Below, piece by piece: positions 1 through 9,683 of a DNA stretch of 64,000 nucleotides (position 1 is the first letter of the stretch; the number at the start of each line of letters is the position of its first letter). Source of the DNA: Paracidovorax avenae (GTDB lineage Bacteria > Pseudomonadota > Gammaproteobacteria > Burkholderiales > Burkholderiaceae_C); contig NZ_CP156079.1 of NCBI RefSeq assembly GCF_040892545.1, positions 4,499,501 through 4,563,500 on the forward strand. The letters are read 5' to 3'. Below the pieces are notes generated by a model, which saw only the letters and a list, made by a program, of their open reading frames with translations, was not told the origin of the DNA and searched no databases. Both the position numbers and the translations under genes were made by a program.

Positions 1-800
<800 letters not shown>

Positions 801-835
801 GGCAGGGCCCACCCGGAACCGGAGCGCGGGGCGGA

Positions 836-1687
836 TCAGCGGGCCCAGGCGCGCGTGGTCTGCCGCTGCTCGCCCAGGCCCTCGATGCCCAGCCGCATGG
901 TGTCGCCGGCCTTCAGGTACACCGGCGGCTTCTGGCCCAGGCCCACGCCGGGCGGCGTTCCGGTACTGATGATGTCGCCCGGCATGAGCGACATGAACTC
1001 GCTGATGTAGCTCACCAGCTTCGCCACCGGGAAGATCATCGTGCGCGTGCTGCCGTCCTGGTAGCGCCGGCCGTTGACCTCCAGCCACAGGCCGAGGTTC
1101 TGCGGGTCGGGCACCTCGTCCCTCGAAACCAGCCAGGGACCGATGGGCGCGAAGGTGTCGCATCCCTTGCCCTTGTCCCACTGGCCTCCGCGCTCCATCT
1201 GGTACTCCCGCTCGGACACGTCGTTGACCACCGTGTAGCCCGCCACGTGGTCCATCGCATCGCCCTCGGCGACATACGAGGCCCTGCGGCCGATCACCAC
1301 GCCCAGTTCGACCTCCCAGTCGGTCTTGGTGGAGCCGCGGGGAATCACCACGGTATCGTCCGGCCCGACGATGCACGAGTTCGGCTTCAGGAACAGGATG
1401 GGCTCGGCCGGGATCGGTGCCCCCGTTTCCGCCGCGTGGTCCGCGTAGTTGAGCCCCACGCAGACGATCTTGCCCACGCGGGCGACCGGAGGACCGTAGC
1501 GCACCGTGCCGTTCACCAGGGGCAGACTGCCAGGATCGAGGGCGGACAACGACGCCCAGGCTGCGGGCGACGCCAGCAGGTCCGCATCCACGTCGGACAC
1601 GTGGCCCGAAAGGTCGCGTATCCGGCCCTCGGCATCGACGAGTCCGGGCTTCTCCTGGCCAGGCTGGCCGTAACGTACCAATTTCAT
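836..1687 (-). CDS. Fumarylacetoacetate hydrolase family protein, probable 2,4-diketo-3-deoxy sugar-acid hydrolase
   Basis: 283-residue FAH-fold hydrolase. Seen: the family core GLNYADHAAETG, the metal-binding acidic stretch WEVELGVVIG, NDVSEREYQ, and the C-terminal GDIISTGTPPGVGLG. The ATG at 1687 gives the usual MKLVRYG N terminus; an upstream in-frame start would add 20 unlikely residues. It lies 47 bp behind the SDR gene on the same strand. In non-phosphorylative L-fucose and L-rhamnose pathways an SDR oxidises the 2-keto-3-deoxy acid and an FAH-family enzyme then cleaves the 2,4-diketo product to pyruvate and lactate. Pairing with the SDR and the divergent KdgT permease makes that role likely, but the sugar acid cannot be told from sequence. 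Confidence 0.85.
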   Translation of the reverse strand: MKLVRYGQPGQEKPGLVDAEGRIRDLSGHVSDVDADLLASPAAWASLSALDPGSLPLVNGTVRYGPPVARVGKIVCVGLNYADHAAETGAPIPAEPILFLKPNSCIVGPDDTVVIPRGSTKTDWEVELGVVIGRRASYVAEGDAMDHVAGYTVVNDVSEREYQMERGGQWDKGKGCDTFAPIGPWLVSRDEVPDPQNLGLWLEVNGRRYQDGSTRTMIFPVAKLVSYISEFMSLMPGDIISTGTPPGVGLGQKPPVYLKAGDTMRLGIEGLGEQRQTTRAWAR

Positions 1688-1734
1688 GCGTATCTCCAGA
1701 CGGGGTCTTGCCGGACATTCTCGGCGAACCTGCG

Positions 1735-2505
1735 TCAGTTGGACCATCCGCCGTCGATCATGTGGATGGCGCCGGTCGTGAAGGAGGCCTCGTCGCTCGC
1801 GAGATACACCACCAGCGCGGCCACCTCTTCGGGGCGCCCCAGGCGACCGGCCGGCTGCCGCCCGACGAAGGCGGCCCGGACTTCGGCCTCATCGGCACCG
1901 GAGCGCGCGGACAGCTCCCGGATGCGCCCTCGCAGCGAGGGAGATTCGATGGTGCCCGGGCAGATGGCATTGCAGCGGATGCCCTTCTGGACATAGTCGG
2001 TCGCCAGTGCCTTCGTCAGTCCGATCACCGCCGCCTTGGAGGCACCGTAGGCAAAGCGGTTGGGCACGCCTTTCACGCTGGACGCCGCCGAGGCCATGTT
2101 GATGATGCAGCCGCCCCCTCCTGCAAGCATGGACGGCAGGTAGGCGCGGATGGTGCGGTACATGGACTTGACGTTCAGATCGAAAGTGAAATCCCAATCC
2201 TCCTCCTCGCACGCGAGGATGTCGCCGTGGTGCACGTAGCCTGCGCAGTTGAACAGCACGTCCACCCGGCCGGTATGCGCGGCGAAGGCGTGGACCGCTG
2301 CGCTGTCCCGCACGTCCAGGCGGGCCGTTCTCAGGGGCGGACTGTCCTCGAGGGCCGCTTCGGCAGCGAGCTGGGCCAGGGCCTGGTCATCGATGTCCGT
2401 GGCCCAGACCTCGGCCCCCTCCCGGGCCATCGCCAGGGCGCTGGCCCTGCCGATGCCCTGACCCGCGGCGGTGACCAGGACGGTTTTTCCTTGCAAACGT
2501 CGCAT
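1735..2505 (-). CDS. SDR family oxidoreductase, probable 2-keto-3-deoxy-sugar-acid dehydrogenase
   Basis: 256-residue classical short-chain dehydrogenase. Seen: NAD-binding TAAGQGIGRA near residues 12-21, NAG-type motif FNCAGYV, catalytic Tyr153 and Lys157 in FAYGASKAAV, and the C-terminal HMIDGGWSN. The acidic DIDD after strand 2 favours NAD over NADP. The ATG at 2505 is chosen because GGAAGGAG lies 5 bp upstream; the longer frame uses a TTG inside that ribosome binding site. It heads a two-gene minus-strand operon with the FAH hydrolase and is divergent from the keto-deoxygluconate permease, so oxidation of an imported 2-keto-3-deoxy acid (as by L-fuconate/L-rhamnonate pathway SDRs) is the preferred inference. 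Confidence 0.85.
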   Translation of the reverse strand: MRRLQGKTVLVTAAGQGIGRASALAMAREGAEVWATDIDDQALAQLAAEAALEDSPPLRTARLDVRDSAAVHAFAAHTGRVDVLFNCAGYVHHGDILACEEEDWDFTFDLNVKSMYRTIRAYLPSMLAGGGGCIINMASAASSVKGVPNRFAYGASKAAVIGLTKALATDYVQKGIRCNAICPGTIESPSLRGRIRELSARSGADEAEVRAAFVGRQPAGRLGRPEEVAALVVYLASDEASFTTGAIHMIDGGWSN

Positions 2506-2655
2506 CGAAGCTCCTTCCAAAAAAGCCGAGCCGATCAGGCAAAAAACAATTAATCCACGCCATTAATGAACGGCGCCATTTCCGCTGGCAAAGCGCACCG
2601 TTCCCAAGGCGCACCGCAATATGCTCCCGCTGAGCGGCCAGCGCAATACATCGCC
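2506..2655. promoter_or_regulatory. Divergent promoter region of the SDR-FAH operon and the kdgT-like gene
   Basis: 150-bp AT-richer gap between divergent genes. It contains ATTAAT at 2550-2555 and again at 2563-2568, separated by 7 bp. ATTAAT is itself palindromic, so this is a possible operator. No regulator gene is adjacent. No confident -10/-35 pair was assigned. Confidence 0.35.
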
Positions 2656-3633
2656 ATGAAAATCAAATCCACCATCGAAAAGATACCGGGCGGCATGATG
2701 CTCGTCCCGCTCCTGCTGGGAGCCGCGCTCCACACAGTACAGCCGGACACCGGCAAGTACTACGGCTCGTTCACGCAGGGTCTGATCTCCGGCGTGGTAC
2801 CCATACTGGCCGTCTGGATGTTCTGCCTCGGAGCGTCCATCCATCTGCGGGCCGCGGGTGCCCTGCTGCGCAAATCAGGAGCGCTGGTCGGCGCCAAGAT
2901 CGGCACGGCCTGGCTGGCTGCGTGGCTGCTCCCCCTGTGGATTCCTGTGGACGGCCTGCGCACCGGATTCTTCGCCGGGTTGTCGGTGCTGGCCGTCGTG
3001 GCGGCGCTGGACATGACCAACGGGGGCCTCTATGCGTCGATCATGGAAGAGCACGGAACCCGCGAAGAAGCGGGCGTCTCGGTGTTGATCGGACTGGAAT
3101 CCGGGCCGCTGGTGACCATGCTCATCCTCGGCTCCACCGGCCTCGCCGCATTCGAGCCGCGCCTGCTGGTCGGAGTGGTCATCCCCTTCATCGCCGGCTT
3201 CGTGCTCGGCAACCTCGATCCCGAACTGCGAAGCTTCTTCTCTCCTGCCACGCGCATCCTGATTCCCTTCTTCGCCTTCGCACTCGGCAACACAATCGAC
3301 CTGCGCGTGGTGGCGGAAGCCGGGATGCCGGGCATCGCGATGGCGCTGGCCGTCATGGCCGTCTCGGGCACGGCCCTCGTTCTGGCGGACATCTTCATCG
3401 GCGGCGGCCGCGGCACTGCGGGCATCGCCGCGTCCAGCACCGCGGGTGCGGCAGTGGCCACGCCGCACCTCGTCGCCCAGGCGGCACCGCAGTTCGCTAC
3501 CGTAGCGCCATCCGCGACGGCGCTGGTCGCGGCATGCGTCGTGATTACCGCGGTGCTGGTTCCGCTCGCCTCCACATGGTGGGCTTCCCGGGTGGCGCCC
3601 CGGATTCACGCCATGGATGGACAACCATCATGA
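2656..3633 (+). CDS. kdgT: 2-keto-3-deoxygluconate permease (KdgT family)
   Basis: 325-residue integral membrane permease, close to the usual KdgT length (about 327). The start at 2656 gives [19 protein letters not shown], the conserved KdgT N terminus; the longer frame starting at 2566 would add 30 residues without family likeness. About ten hydrophobic segments; conserved stretches include [26 protein letters not shown] and the Ala/Gly-rich [11 protein letters not shown]. The family takes up 2-keto-3-deoxy sugar acids by proton symport. It is divergent from the dehydrogenase/hydrolase pair that could degrade such acids, which gives a coherent uptake-plus-catabolism module. Confidence 0.92.
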   Translation: MKIKSTIEKIPGGMMLVPLLLGAALHTVQPDTGKYYGSFTQGLISGVVPILAVWMFCLGASIHLRAAGALLRKSGALVGAKIGTAWLAAWLLPLWIPVDGLRTGFFAGLSVLAVVAALDMTNGGLYASIMEEHGTREEAGVSVLIGLESGPLVTMLILGSTGLAAFEPRLLVGVVIPFIAGFVLGNLDPELRSFFSPATRILIPFFAFALGNTIDLRVVAEAGMPGIAMALAVMAVSGTALVLADIFIGGGRGTAGIAASSTAGAAVATPHLVAQAAPQFATVAPSATALVAACVVITAVLVPLASTWWASRVAPRIHAMDGQPS

Positions 3634-3768
3634 AATCAGAACGATAAAGCAAAAAATCCAGTTATCCAAAACATGATCAGTACTACGAATTCATCCCGAC
3701 GCGGGTCCATTCCCGACAAGCTTCCCCGTTGAATAATCCGCCCCTCCCAATCAACGATCCGGGGATCC

Positions 3769-6700
3769 GTGCACGAGATATTCATTACCGCAGCCCCGGT
3801 AGGGGCCGTACCGCGCCGCATCGAGCCGCTGGGCCCGAAATACCTTTCCGCAGCGCTGGTGCGGCATATCGACGGCCTGGAAGCGGCACTCGGGAACCGC
3901 AACGGATGGGAGCCCGTGGCGGCGGGTGGCCTGCTGGCGAGCGAATCCACACGGATTCCGGCGGGCGCGGATTTCATCCGGGCCATCGCTCCCACGGCAG
4001 AACTGCTCGAACGCTGGCGCCGCGAGGCCGGCCTGCACGCGCAGGATGGTGTATTCCAGTACCACCCGGACAGCCCGGTCCTGCGGCAGCTGGACGCGGC
4101 ATGGTTCGCCAGGATCGGCTCCGCAGAAGCCTCGAGGGAACTGGTGGTGCACCTGACGGGCCAGGGCTGGACCAGCGACGGAGAGGGCGGCCTGGCGTGG
4201 ACGCATGCCGGTGCGGTGGAGTCGTACATTCCGCCCGACCTCGTCCACCTGCTCCATGCCTGCGGCACCAGCGTGGTGGAAGCGCTCGCCGACGCCGGCT
4301 GGTGCCACGCCAGCACCGGCTTTGCGCTGTCGGGCAAGGGTGCCAGCTGCTGGCTGCCGGTCGCGCCCGCCGCCATCGTGGACGAATGCGTGGCGGCTGT
4401 CCGGGAAGGCGCCGCCATCCTCCATCTGCACACCCGAGAGCGTGGCGGGCAGGCGTGGAAGCTGCCCTGGTCGTCCCTGTCGCTGCTCACCGGCGCGCAA
4501 CCCAACCGCATCGTCCCGGACGACTACGAGGCCATCGTCCCCCGCCTGCGCGCGCAGGTTCCGCTGGCCATCCTCAACCTTTCCACCAGCGTGCGGGGTG
4601 GTGGAGACTCCGACAGCGCCATCCGCCGCGAGCACCTCAGGCCTTACGAACCTGACGGCACGCCCCCGGAACTCTCATCGCTCAGCCCGGGCGAAGTGCT
4701 GTTCCAGTCCGGTGGGGGATACCTCAACACCCCCAACTTCCTGCAGCAGCAGCTGGACCATGCGCGCAGGCATGGCATACGCCTCGAGATCGAGGTCTTC
4801 AACCACACGATCCTGCAGAAGACGCTGGAAGATTTCAGGACGCACCTGGAAGGCGCCGGAACCCCGTGCCTGCTGATGCTGGTGGCCGGCGTGGACCAGT
4901 ACCGCCGCGCCGGCGAGGCTTTCGAGGATGACTCCCTCATCCCCGCCGTGCAGCGCCAGGCCATCTTCGCGCTGCTGCAGGCCGGCGGCGCCCCGGGCAT
5001 CGACCGTGCACTGGACATGGCCGTGGCCGCATTGGCGCCGGTGGTGGAACAGATACGGCGCCGGCTTCCCACGGCCCGGATCTCCGTCCTGATGCCGGGC
5101 CCGATGCAGCAACTGCTGCCCAGGGTGGCAGTGCACCTGCAGCTCGACGGGGTACGCGTAGGCCTGGAAGACGGCCTGACGGTGCCGGACCGGGACCTCC
5201 CGGGAGGCCTGCGCAAGGGGCGGACCGCGCAACAGGTCCGGTGGATCCGCGAGGAGCTGGAAGCGCTCGGCTGCCAAGTGCTCTCCGCCGAAGCCACCCG
5301 GCAGGCGCTGCACATGCCCTCCTCGGCAGAAACACTCTTCCTGGCGGCCATGAAGGCCACGGCATCCCTCGCTGGCGCTGGCGGCGCTGGGACCGCCAGT
5401 CCCATGGAAGCCCTGGCACATGCCCTGGCGCCGCTGCGACCCGCATTCGAGCGCCGCGAGCAATGGCTGCGCGCGCAGCTGTCGCGACACGGCCACGGAG
5501 ATCCCGCCAACGCGGCGGCCACCGCCCGCGACCTCATCCGGCAGGCGGGCCTGTACGTCCGCCACTTCATCGAGGAGCGGGACCGCTACCCCATGCAGGG
5601 CGCACGCGCGTTCCGCAACCCCTACGAGATCCAGCCGCTCAACCATGCATGGGAACTGCTGCTGGAAGCCGGACACGATGCATCGTTCTACGAGGAAGCG
5701 CTGCAACGGCTGGCCGTCCGGGCGGGCGTGGCGCCCGGCAGCTTCCTGACCCCGCCGTCGCAGAGGAAGGGGCGGGACCTCCGGTTCCTCGAATACATCG
5801 CCTCCCTGCCCTGCCGCCTCGGCCACGACCGGCTGCAGGTGGAGCACTTCGGACTGCGCCGTCTGCCCGGATACAACGCCTTCATGGCGACCCTCTTCCT
5901 GGGCATGGAAGAAGCATACCGGCGCCTTCGCACGCACAGTGAATCCGAGCCCAAATCGCAAGGCATCCTGGCATTCCAGGCCGATACAGGCGACACCATC
6001 GATCCCCGCGACCTGCAGGGCGAACTCGGCCGGAGCCAGTGGGTCGTGCTGCCCTGCACCACCGACACGCACTATGCGGAAGGCATCCGGCAGGCGAAGA
6101 AACTGGCCGCGGCCTTCCTCTCGTTCCTGCGCAGTGCCCTGCCGTCCCATGCCGCGGCACTGTACGTGGTCGGCTTCGTGCATACCGGGCAGGATCGTGA
6201 CGGACAGCCGCTGGTCGAGGCCAGCCTGCTGCACCACCGGTTCCTGCTGGGCACCGACCGGCACGCCGACGTCGTCAGCCATGCCTCGCGGCTGCTCTAC
6301 GAGGCCATCCTGCTTCCACGGCTGGTGCAGGAACCCGAACGGCTGATGCGCCATATGGACGGCACCGTGGCGCGCACCGCCGGCCTGCCGCTCTACGAAG
6401 ACGGCAGCGCCGCCCGTCGCGCCGATCCACGGACGGTCGCGGGAACGCCGCCCCTGCGATTCCTGGCCCACAGCTCCGGCATCGCGGCACTTCAGCAAAT
6501 GGACAACGCCATGCGCCAGGACATGCAGGCCCTGGGCTACTCCGCCCAGGAGCACAGGGCCCTGTTCCATCGCAACGTCGTGGTGTCGTTCGCCTCGACG
6601 GCGGACATCCGCACGGACCTGCCCGGCACCCCGACCGTGGACATCACGGCCTACAACGATGTGCGCAGCATGGCGGGGACCACCACGCCCGACTACGTCC

Positions 6701-7023
6701 AAGGCGACAGGCACCGCAGGGCACAGGCCCGCGCCGCAGAGGCTGCGGGATATCGCTACGAGGCCACGCACTGGAAGCTCATCGAAGATGCCGGCGGAAA
6801 GGCCCTGCTGAGGCGCATGGGGGTGTTCCTCCAGGACGACCCCGCCCGCCTGGACGATGGTCACGCGCTCCGCCGCTACCTGCAGGGTGCTCCGGACGGG
6901 ATCCACCACCTGATCAGGCAACTGCACTGGAATTCCGACGCACCGCATTTCGACGGGACGCTGCGGCGCATGGCCTCGGCCGAAGCACCGCAGCCGCAGC
7001 CACAACGACAACATCGCACGTGA
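3769..7023 (+). CDS. Beta-keto acid cleavage (BKACE/DUF849)-like domain fused to a large uncharacterised C-terminal region
   Basis: 1084 residues from a GTG start; no better start lies upstream. Residues 1 to about 535 carry DUF849 signatures: N-terminal FITAAPVGA, the zinc-ligand motif His219-Leu-His221 in ILHLHTRE, NLSTSVRGG, LSSLSPGEVLFQ, GIRLEIEVFNH, and RVGLED with Arg463, Glu467 and Asp468, matching the metal and catalytic residues of beta-keto acid cleavage enzymes. The family condenses a beta-keto acid with acetyl-CoA to give a CoA ester and acetoacetate. Typical members have about 270-310 residues; here the domain is longer through insertions (notably residues 60-200), and about 550 further residues are unrecognised. 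The tail shows no membrane segment or known cofactor motif; it ends in a Gln/Pro-rich stretch. The gene follows kdgT by 135 bp on the same strand. Confidence 0.7.
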   Translation: MHEIFITAAPVGAVPRRIEPLGPKYLSAALVRHIDGLEAALGNRNGWEPVAAGGLLASESTRIPAGADFIRAIAPTAELLERWRREAGLHAQDGVFQYHPDSPVLRQLDAAWFARIGSAEASRELVVHLTGQGWTSDGEGGLAWTHAGAVESYIPPDLVHLLHACGTSVVEALADAGWCHASTGFALSGKGASCWLPVAPAAIVDECVAAVREGAAILHLHTRERGGQAWKLPWSSLSLLTGAQPNRIVPDDYEAIVPRLRAQVPLAILNLSTSVRGGGDSDSAIRREHLRPYEPDGTPPELSSLSPGEVLFQSGGGYLNTPNFLQQQLDHARRHGIRLEIEVFNHTILQKTLEDFRTHLEGAGTPCLLMLVAGVDQYRRAGEAFEDDSLIPAVQRQAIFALLQAGGAPGIDRALDMAVAALAPVVEQIRRRLPTARISVLMPGPMQQLLPRVAVHLQLDGVRVGLEDGLTVPDRDLPGGLRKGRTAQQVRWIREELEALGCQVLSAEATRQALHMPSSAETLFLAAMKATASLAGAGGAGTASPMEALAHALAPLRPAFERREQWLRAQLSRHGHGDPANAAATARDLIRQAGLYVRHFIEERDRYPMQGARAFRNPYEIQPLNHAWELLLEAGHDASFYEEALQRLAVRAGVAPGSFLTPPSQRKGRDLRFLEYIASLPCRLGHDRLQVEHFGLRRLPGYNAFMATLFLGMEEAYRRLRTHSESEPKSQGILAFQADTGDTIDPRDLQGELGRSQWVVLPCTTDTHYAEGIRQAKKLAAAFLSFLRSALPSHAAALYVVGFVHTGQDRDGQPLVEASLLHHRFLLGTDRHADVVSHASRLLYEAILLPRLVQEPERLMRHMDGTVARTAGLPLYEDGSAARRADPRTVAGTPPLRFLAHSSGIAALQQMDNAMRQDMQALGYSAQEHRALFHRNVVVSFASTADIRTDLPGTPTVDITAYNDVRSMAGTTTPDYVQGDRHRRAQARAAEAAGYRYEATHWKLIEDAGGKALLRRMGVFLQDDPARLDDGHALRRYLQGAPDGIHHLIRQLHWNSDAPHFDGTLRRMASAEAPQPQPQRQHRT

Positions 7024-7172
7024 AGCGCGGTGCCGGCCCTGCACAGGCTCGACGGCAGCCGTTCGCATGGCCCGCCGCGCCGTGGGAAGACGGACACACA
7101 GGCGCCGCTCCTACGGCCAGGCATGACGGCAAAAAGACAATGGGTTTTCCAACACCCTACGAGGAAAACGCC

Positions 7173-7670
7173 ATGCCCACGACGACGAACCAGCGGCCCC
7201 CCGCCGATGCCTGCAGCCTCCTGGATGCGGACCATCGCAAGGTGAAGAAGATGTTCAAGGAGTACGAAGAACTCGCAGGCTCCAAATCGAAGACGTCCAT
7301 CGCCAAGAAGCGCGAACTGGCACAGCAGATCTGCCTGGAGCTGACGGTGCACGCGCAGATCGAAGAGGAGATTTTCTATCCGGCCCTGCGCGAAGCACTG
7401 CGCGAGACCGACCTGATCGACGAGGCCGAAGTCGAGCACGCCAGCGCCAAGGACCTGATCGACCAGATCCAGGACGGCGACGCCATGGACGACAAGTTCG
7501 ATGCCAAGGTCACCGTGCTGGGCGAATACATCGACCACCACGTCAAGGAAGAGCGCAACGAAATCTTCGTCAAGGCCCGCGCGGCCCGCAAGCTGGACCT
7601 GGTGGCCATGCGCGACACGCTGCAGGCCCGCAAGGAGGAACTCATGGAGGAGATGCAGGCCATGGCCTGA
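7173..7670 (+). CDS. Hemerythrin domain-containing protein
   Basis: 165 residues, a single four-helix hemerythrin (HHE) domain expected to bind a di-iron site. Candidate ligands: His21 in DADHRKV, His60 and Glu64 in TVHAQIEEEIF, His89 in VEHASAKDL, and His122/His123 with the following EER in EYIDHHVKEERNE. The ATG at 7173 is preceded by GAGGAAAACGCC, a good ribosome binding site; the longer frame from 7020 overlaps the previous stop and lacks family likeness. Such proteins serve in oxygen or nitric-oxide sensing or binding in the cytoplasm. The exact role here is unknown. Confidence 0.9.
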   Translation: MPTTTNQRPPADACSLLDADHRKVKKMFKEYEELAGSKSKTSIAKKRELAQQICLELTVHAQIEEEIFYPALREALRETDLIDEAEVEHASAKDLIDQIQDGDAMDDKFDAKVTVLGEYIDHHVKEERNEIFVKARAARKLDLVAMRDTLQARKEELMEEMQAMA

Positions 7671-7725
7671 CCCTCCGAGCCGGCCAGAGGGACGAACCGT
7701 CTCTCGCGGCCAGCCTTCCATTGCA

Positions 7726-7759
7726 CGCCCGCGCCCGGTCATGCCGGGCGCGGGCGTTT
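7726..7759 (+). terminator. Rho-independent terminator after the hemerythrin gene
   Basis: Perfect 13-bp GC stem (7726-7738 with 7744-7756), 5-nt loop, then TTTG. It lies 56 bp after the hemerythrin stop and before the chemoreceptor gene. Confidence 0.85.
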
Positions 7760-7928
7760 GTCGTCATGGCACCACGAAATACGGCGCGCGAAGCAGGTCG
7801 GGCAGCCGGCCTACAGAAGAGCCGGCACGTTTACACAACATTACACAAGAAGCGATTTCAGACAGATCGTTCGCCCGCGATGCCTTGCCTCGCCGCCCGG
7901 TTGCGGTGAGGTTTCCCAACGAAAGACC

Positions 7929-9593
7929 ATGATGACCCTCGACAACTGGATGATGCGCACCAAACTGCTGGCCGGCTTTGGCCTGGTGCTGGTCATCGCC
8001 TGCATCGTCAGCCTGCTGGGCGTTGCCAACCTGTCCAGCATGAACGACCGATCCACCGAGATTTCCAGGAAATCGCTGCCGAGCGTGGCGGCTTCGGGAA
8101 CGATCAGCAGGAATCTGTCCGCCCTGCGCATCGCCCGCCTGGGCCTGATCCTCACCGGACCCAATGCGCCCATGCCGCAGGCGATCGCCACGGTGGAAAG
8201 CGCCAGCACGGCGCTCAATGCGTCCGTCGAGGCTGCGGCTCCGCTCTTCACCAGTGCCGAAGAGCGCCCGCTCTACACGGAGCTACGCAACCAGGTGGCC
8301 TCGTACAGCTCGACGCTTCCGGAACAGCTGCAGCACGCACGGAACAACGACATCCCCGCGGTGCGCGCGATTTTCGTGGGGCCGGCGGGCGCTGCCTACC
8401 GGGCCGCGAACAAGGCGCTCGACGACCTGATCGCCATCAACAACAAGGGCAGTGATCTCGCCGCCGAACGCGCCGCGGCCACCTACAGGGAGGGCCGCCT
8501 CCAGCTCGCCGTAGGACTGGTCGCCATGATCGCGCTCAGCGCCGTGGTCGCCGTCCTGCTGGCGGGCAACCTGTCGCGCCGTGCCCGCCAGGGTGTGGAC
8601 GCTGCCCTGCGCATGGCACGCGGTGAGCTGGGCCACCCCGTCCAGGCCACCGGCAAGGACGAATTGGCCCAGATGATGCAGGCGCTCGAGGCGACCCGGG
8701 CACACCTGCACACGACCGTGGGCAGCGTGCGCCAGAACGCGGAAGCCGTGGCCACGGCCAGCGCTCAGATATCGCAGGGCAACCAGGACCTCAGCGGCCG
8801 CACCGAGAGCCAGGCCAGTGCGCTCGAGCAGACGGCCGCCTCCATGGAAGAGCTGGGCTCTACCGTGCAGCAGAACGCCGACAGCGCGCGCCAGGCCAAC
8901 CAGCTTGCCAAGAATGCCGCCCTGGTCGCGGTGCAGGGCGGCGAGGTCGTGGGACAGGTCGTGGAAACCATGAAGGGCATCAACGAGTCGTCGCGGCAGA
9001 TCGCGGACATCATCCAGGTGATCGACAGCATCGCCTTCCAGACCAACATCCTGGCGCTGAACGCGGCCGTGGAAGCCGCCCGTGCCGGCGAGCAGGGCCG
9101 GGGATTCGCCGTGGTGGCCAGCGAGGTGCGCAGCCTGGCAGGCCGCTCCGCCGACGCGGCCAAGGAGATCAAGGGCCTCATCGGGGCCAGCGTCGAGCGC
9201 GTGACAGCCGGCAATGCGCTGGTGGACAAGGCTGGCGCCACCATGCAGGAGATCGTCGGCGCCATCAACCGCGTGACGGACATCATGGGCGAGATCAGCG
9301 CCGCCAGTGTCGAACAGGCGTCGGGCGTGAACCAGGTCGGCGAAGCCGTGACCGAGATGGACCGTGCGACGCAGCAGAACGCCGCGCTGGTCGAGGAAAT
9401 GGCCGCGGCGGCCGGCAGCCTCAAGAAGCAGGCCGAGGACCTGGTGCGCGGCGTGGCCACGTTCCAGCTGGGCGATGGCCGGCTGGCCGCGCCCTCTGTC
9501 TCCTCCGGCCCGGCGGATTTCCGCCGTCCCGCGGCGCTGCAGAACACATCCGCCCCGGCGTTCGGGCTGGCACCGGCCAACCTGACTTCGTGA
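7929..9593 (+). CDS. Methyl-accepting chemotaxis protein (Tar/Tsr type)
   Basis: 554 residues. TM1 at about 13-33 (GFGLVLVIACIVSLLGV), a periplasmic four-helix-bundle ligand domain to about 190, TM2 at about 193-215, a HAMP domain, and the signalling domain with the conserved hairpin tip IAFQTNILALNAAVEAARAG. The ATG at 7929 is chosen because the longer frame enters the upstream terminator region. No NWETF-type CheR tether is present at the C terminus (it ends FGLAPANLTS). No chemotaxis gene is nearby, so it is an orphan receptor feeding the general Che system. Ligand not predictable. Confidence 0.93.
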   Translation: MMTLDNWMMRTKLLAGFGLVLVIACIVSLLGVANLSSMNDRSTEISRKSLPSVAASGTISRNLSALRIARLGLILTGPNAPMPQAIATVESASTALNASVEAAAPLFTSAEERPLYTELRNQVASYSSTLPEQLQHARNNDIPAVRAIFVGPAGAAYRAANKALDDLIAINNKGSDLAAERAAATYREGRLQLAVGLVAMIALSAVVAVLLAGNLSRRARQGVDAALRMARGELGHPVQATGKDELAQMMQALEATRAHLHTTVGSVRQNAEAVATASAQISQGNQDLSGRTESQASALEQTAASMEELGSTVQQNADSARQANQLAKNAALVAVQGGEVVGQVVETMKGINESSRQIADIIQVIDSIAFQTNILALNAAVEAARAGEQGRGFAVVASEVRSLAGRSADAAKEIKGLIGASVERVTAGNALVDKAGATMQEIVGAINRVTDIMGEISAASVEQASGVNQVGEAVTEMDRATQQNAALVEEMAAAAGSLKKQAEDLVRGVATFQLGDGRLAAPSVSSGPADFRRPAALQNTSAPAFGLAPANLTS

Positions 9594-9683
9594 AATCGCA
9601 CATCGCCTGCCGGCGTGCGGCAAGTCTTGCACCAGCCAACGTCGCGGTCTGGATTTGCCCGAACCTCGCCGCGATCAAGGCCA

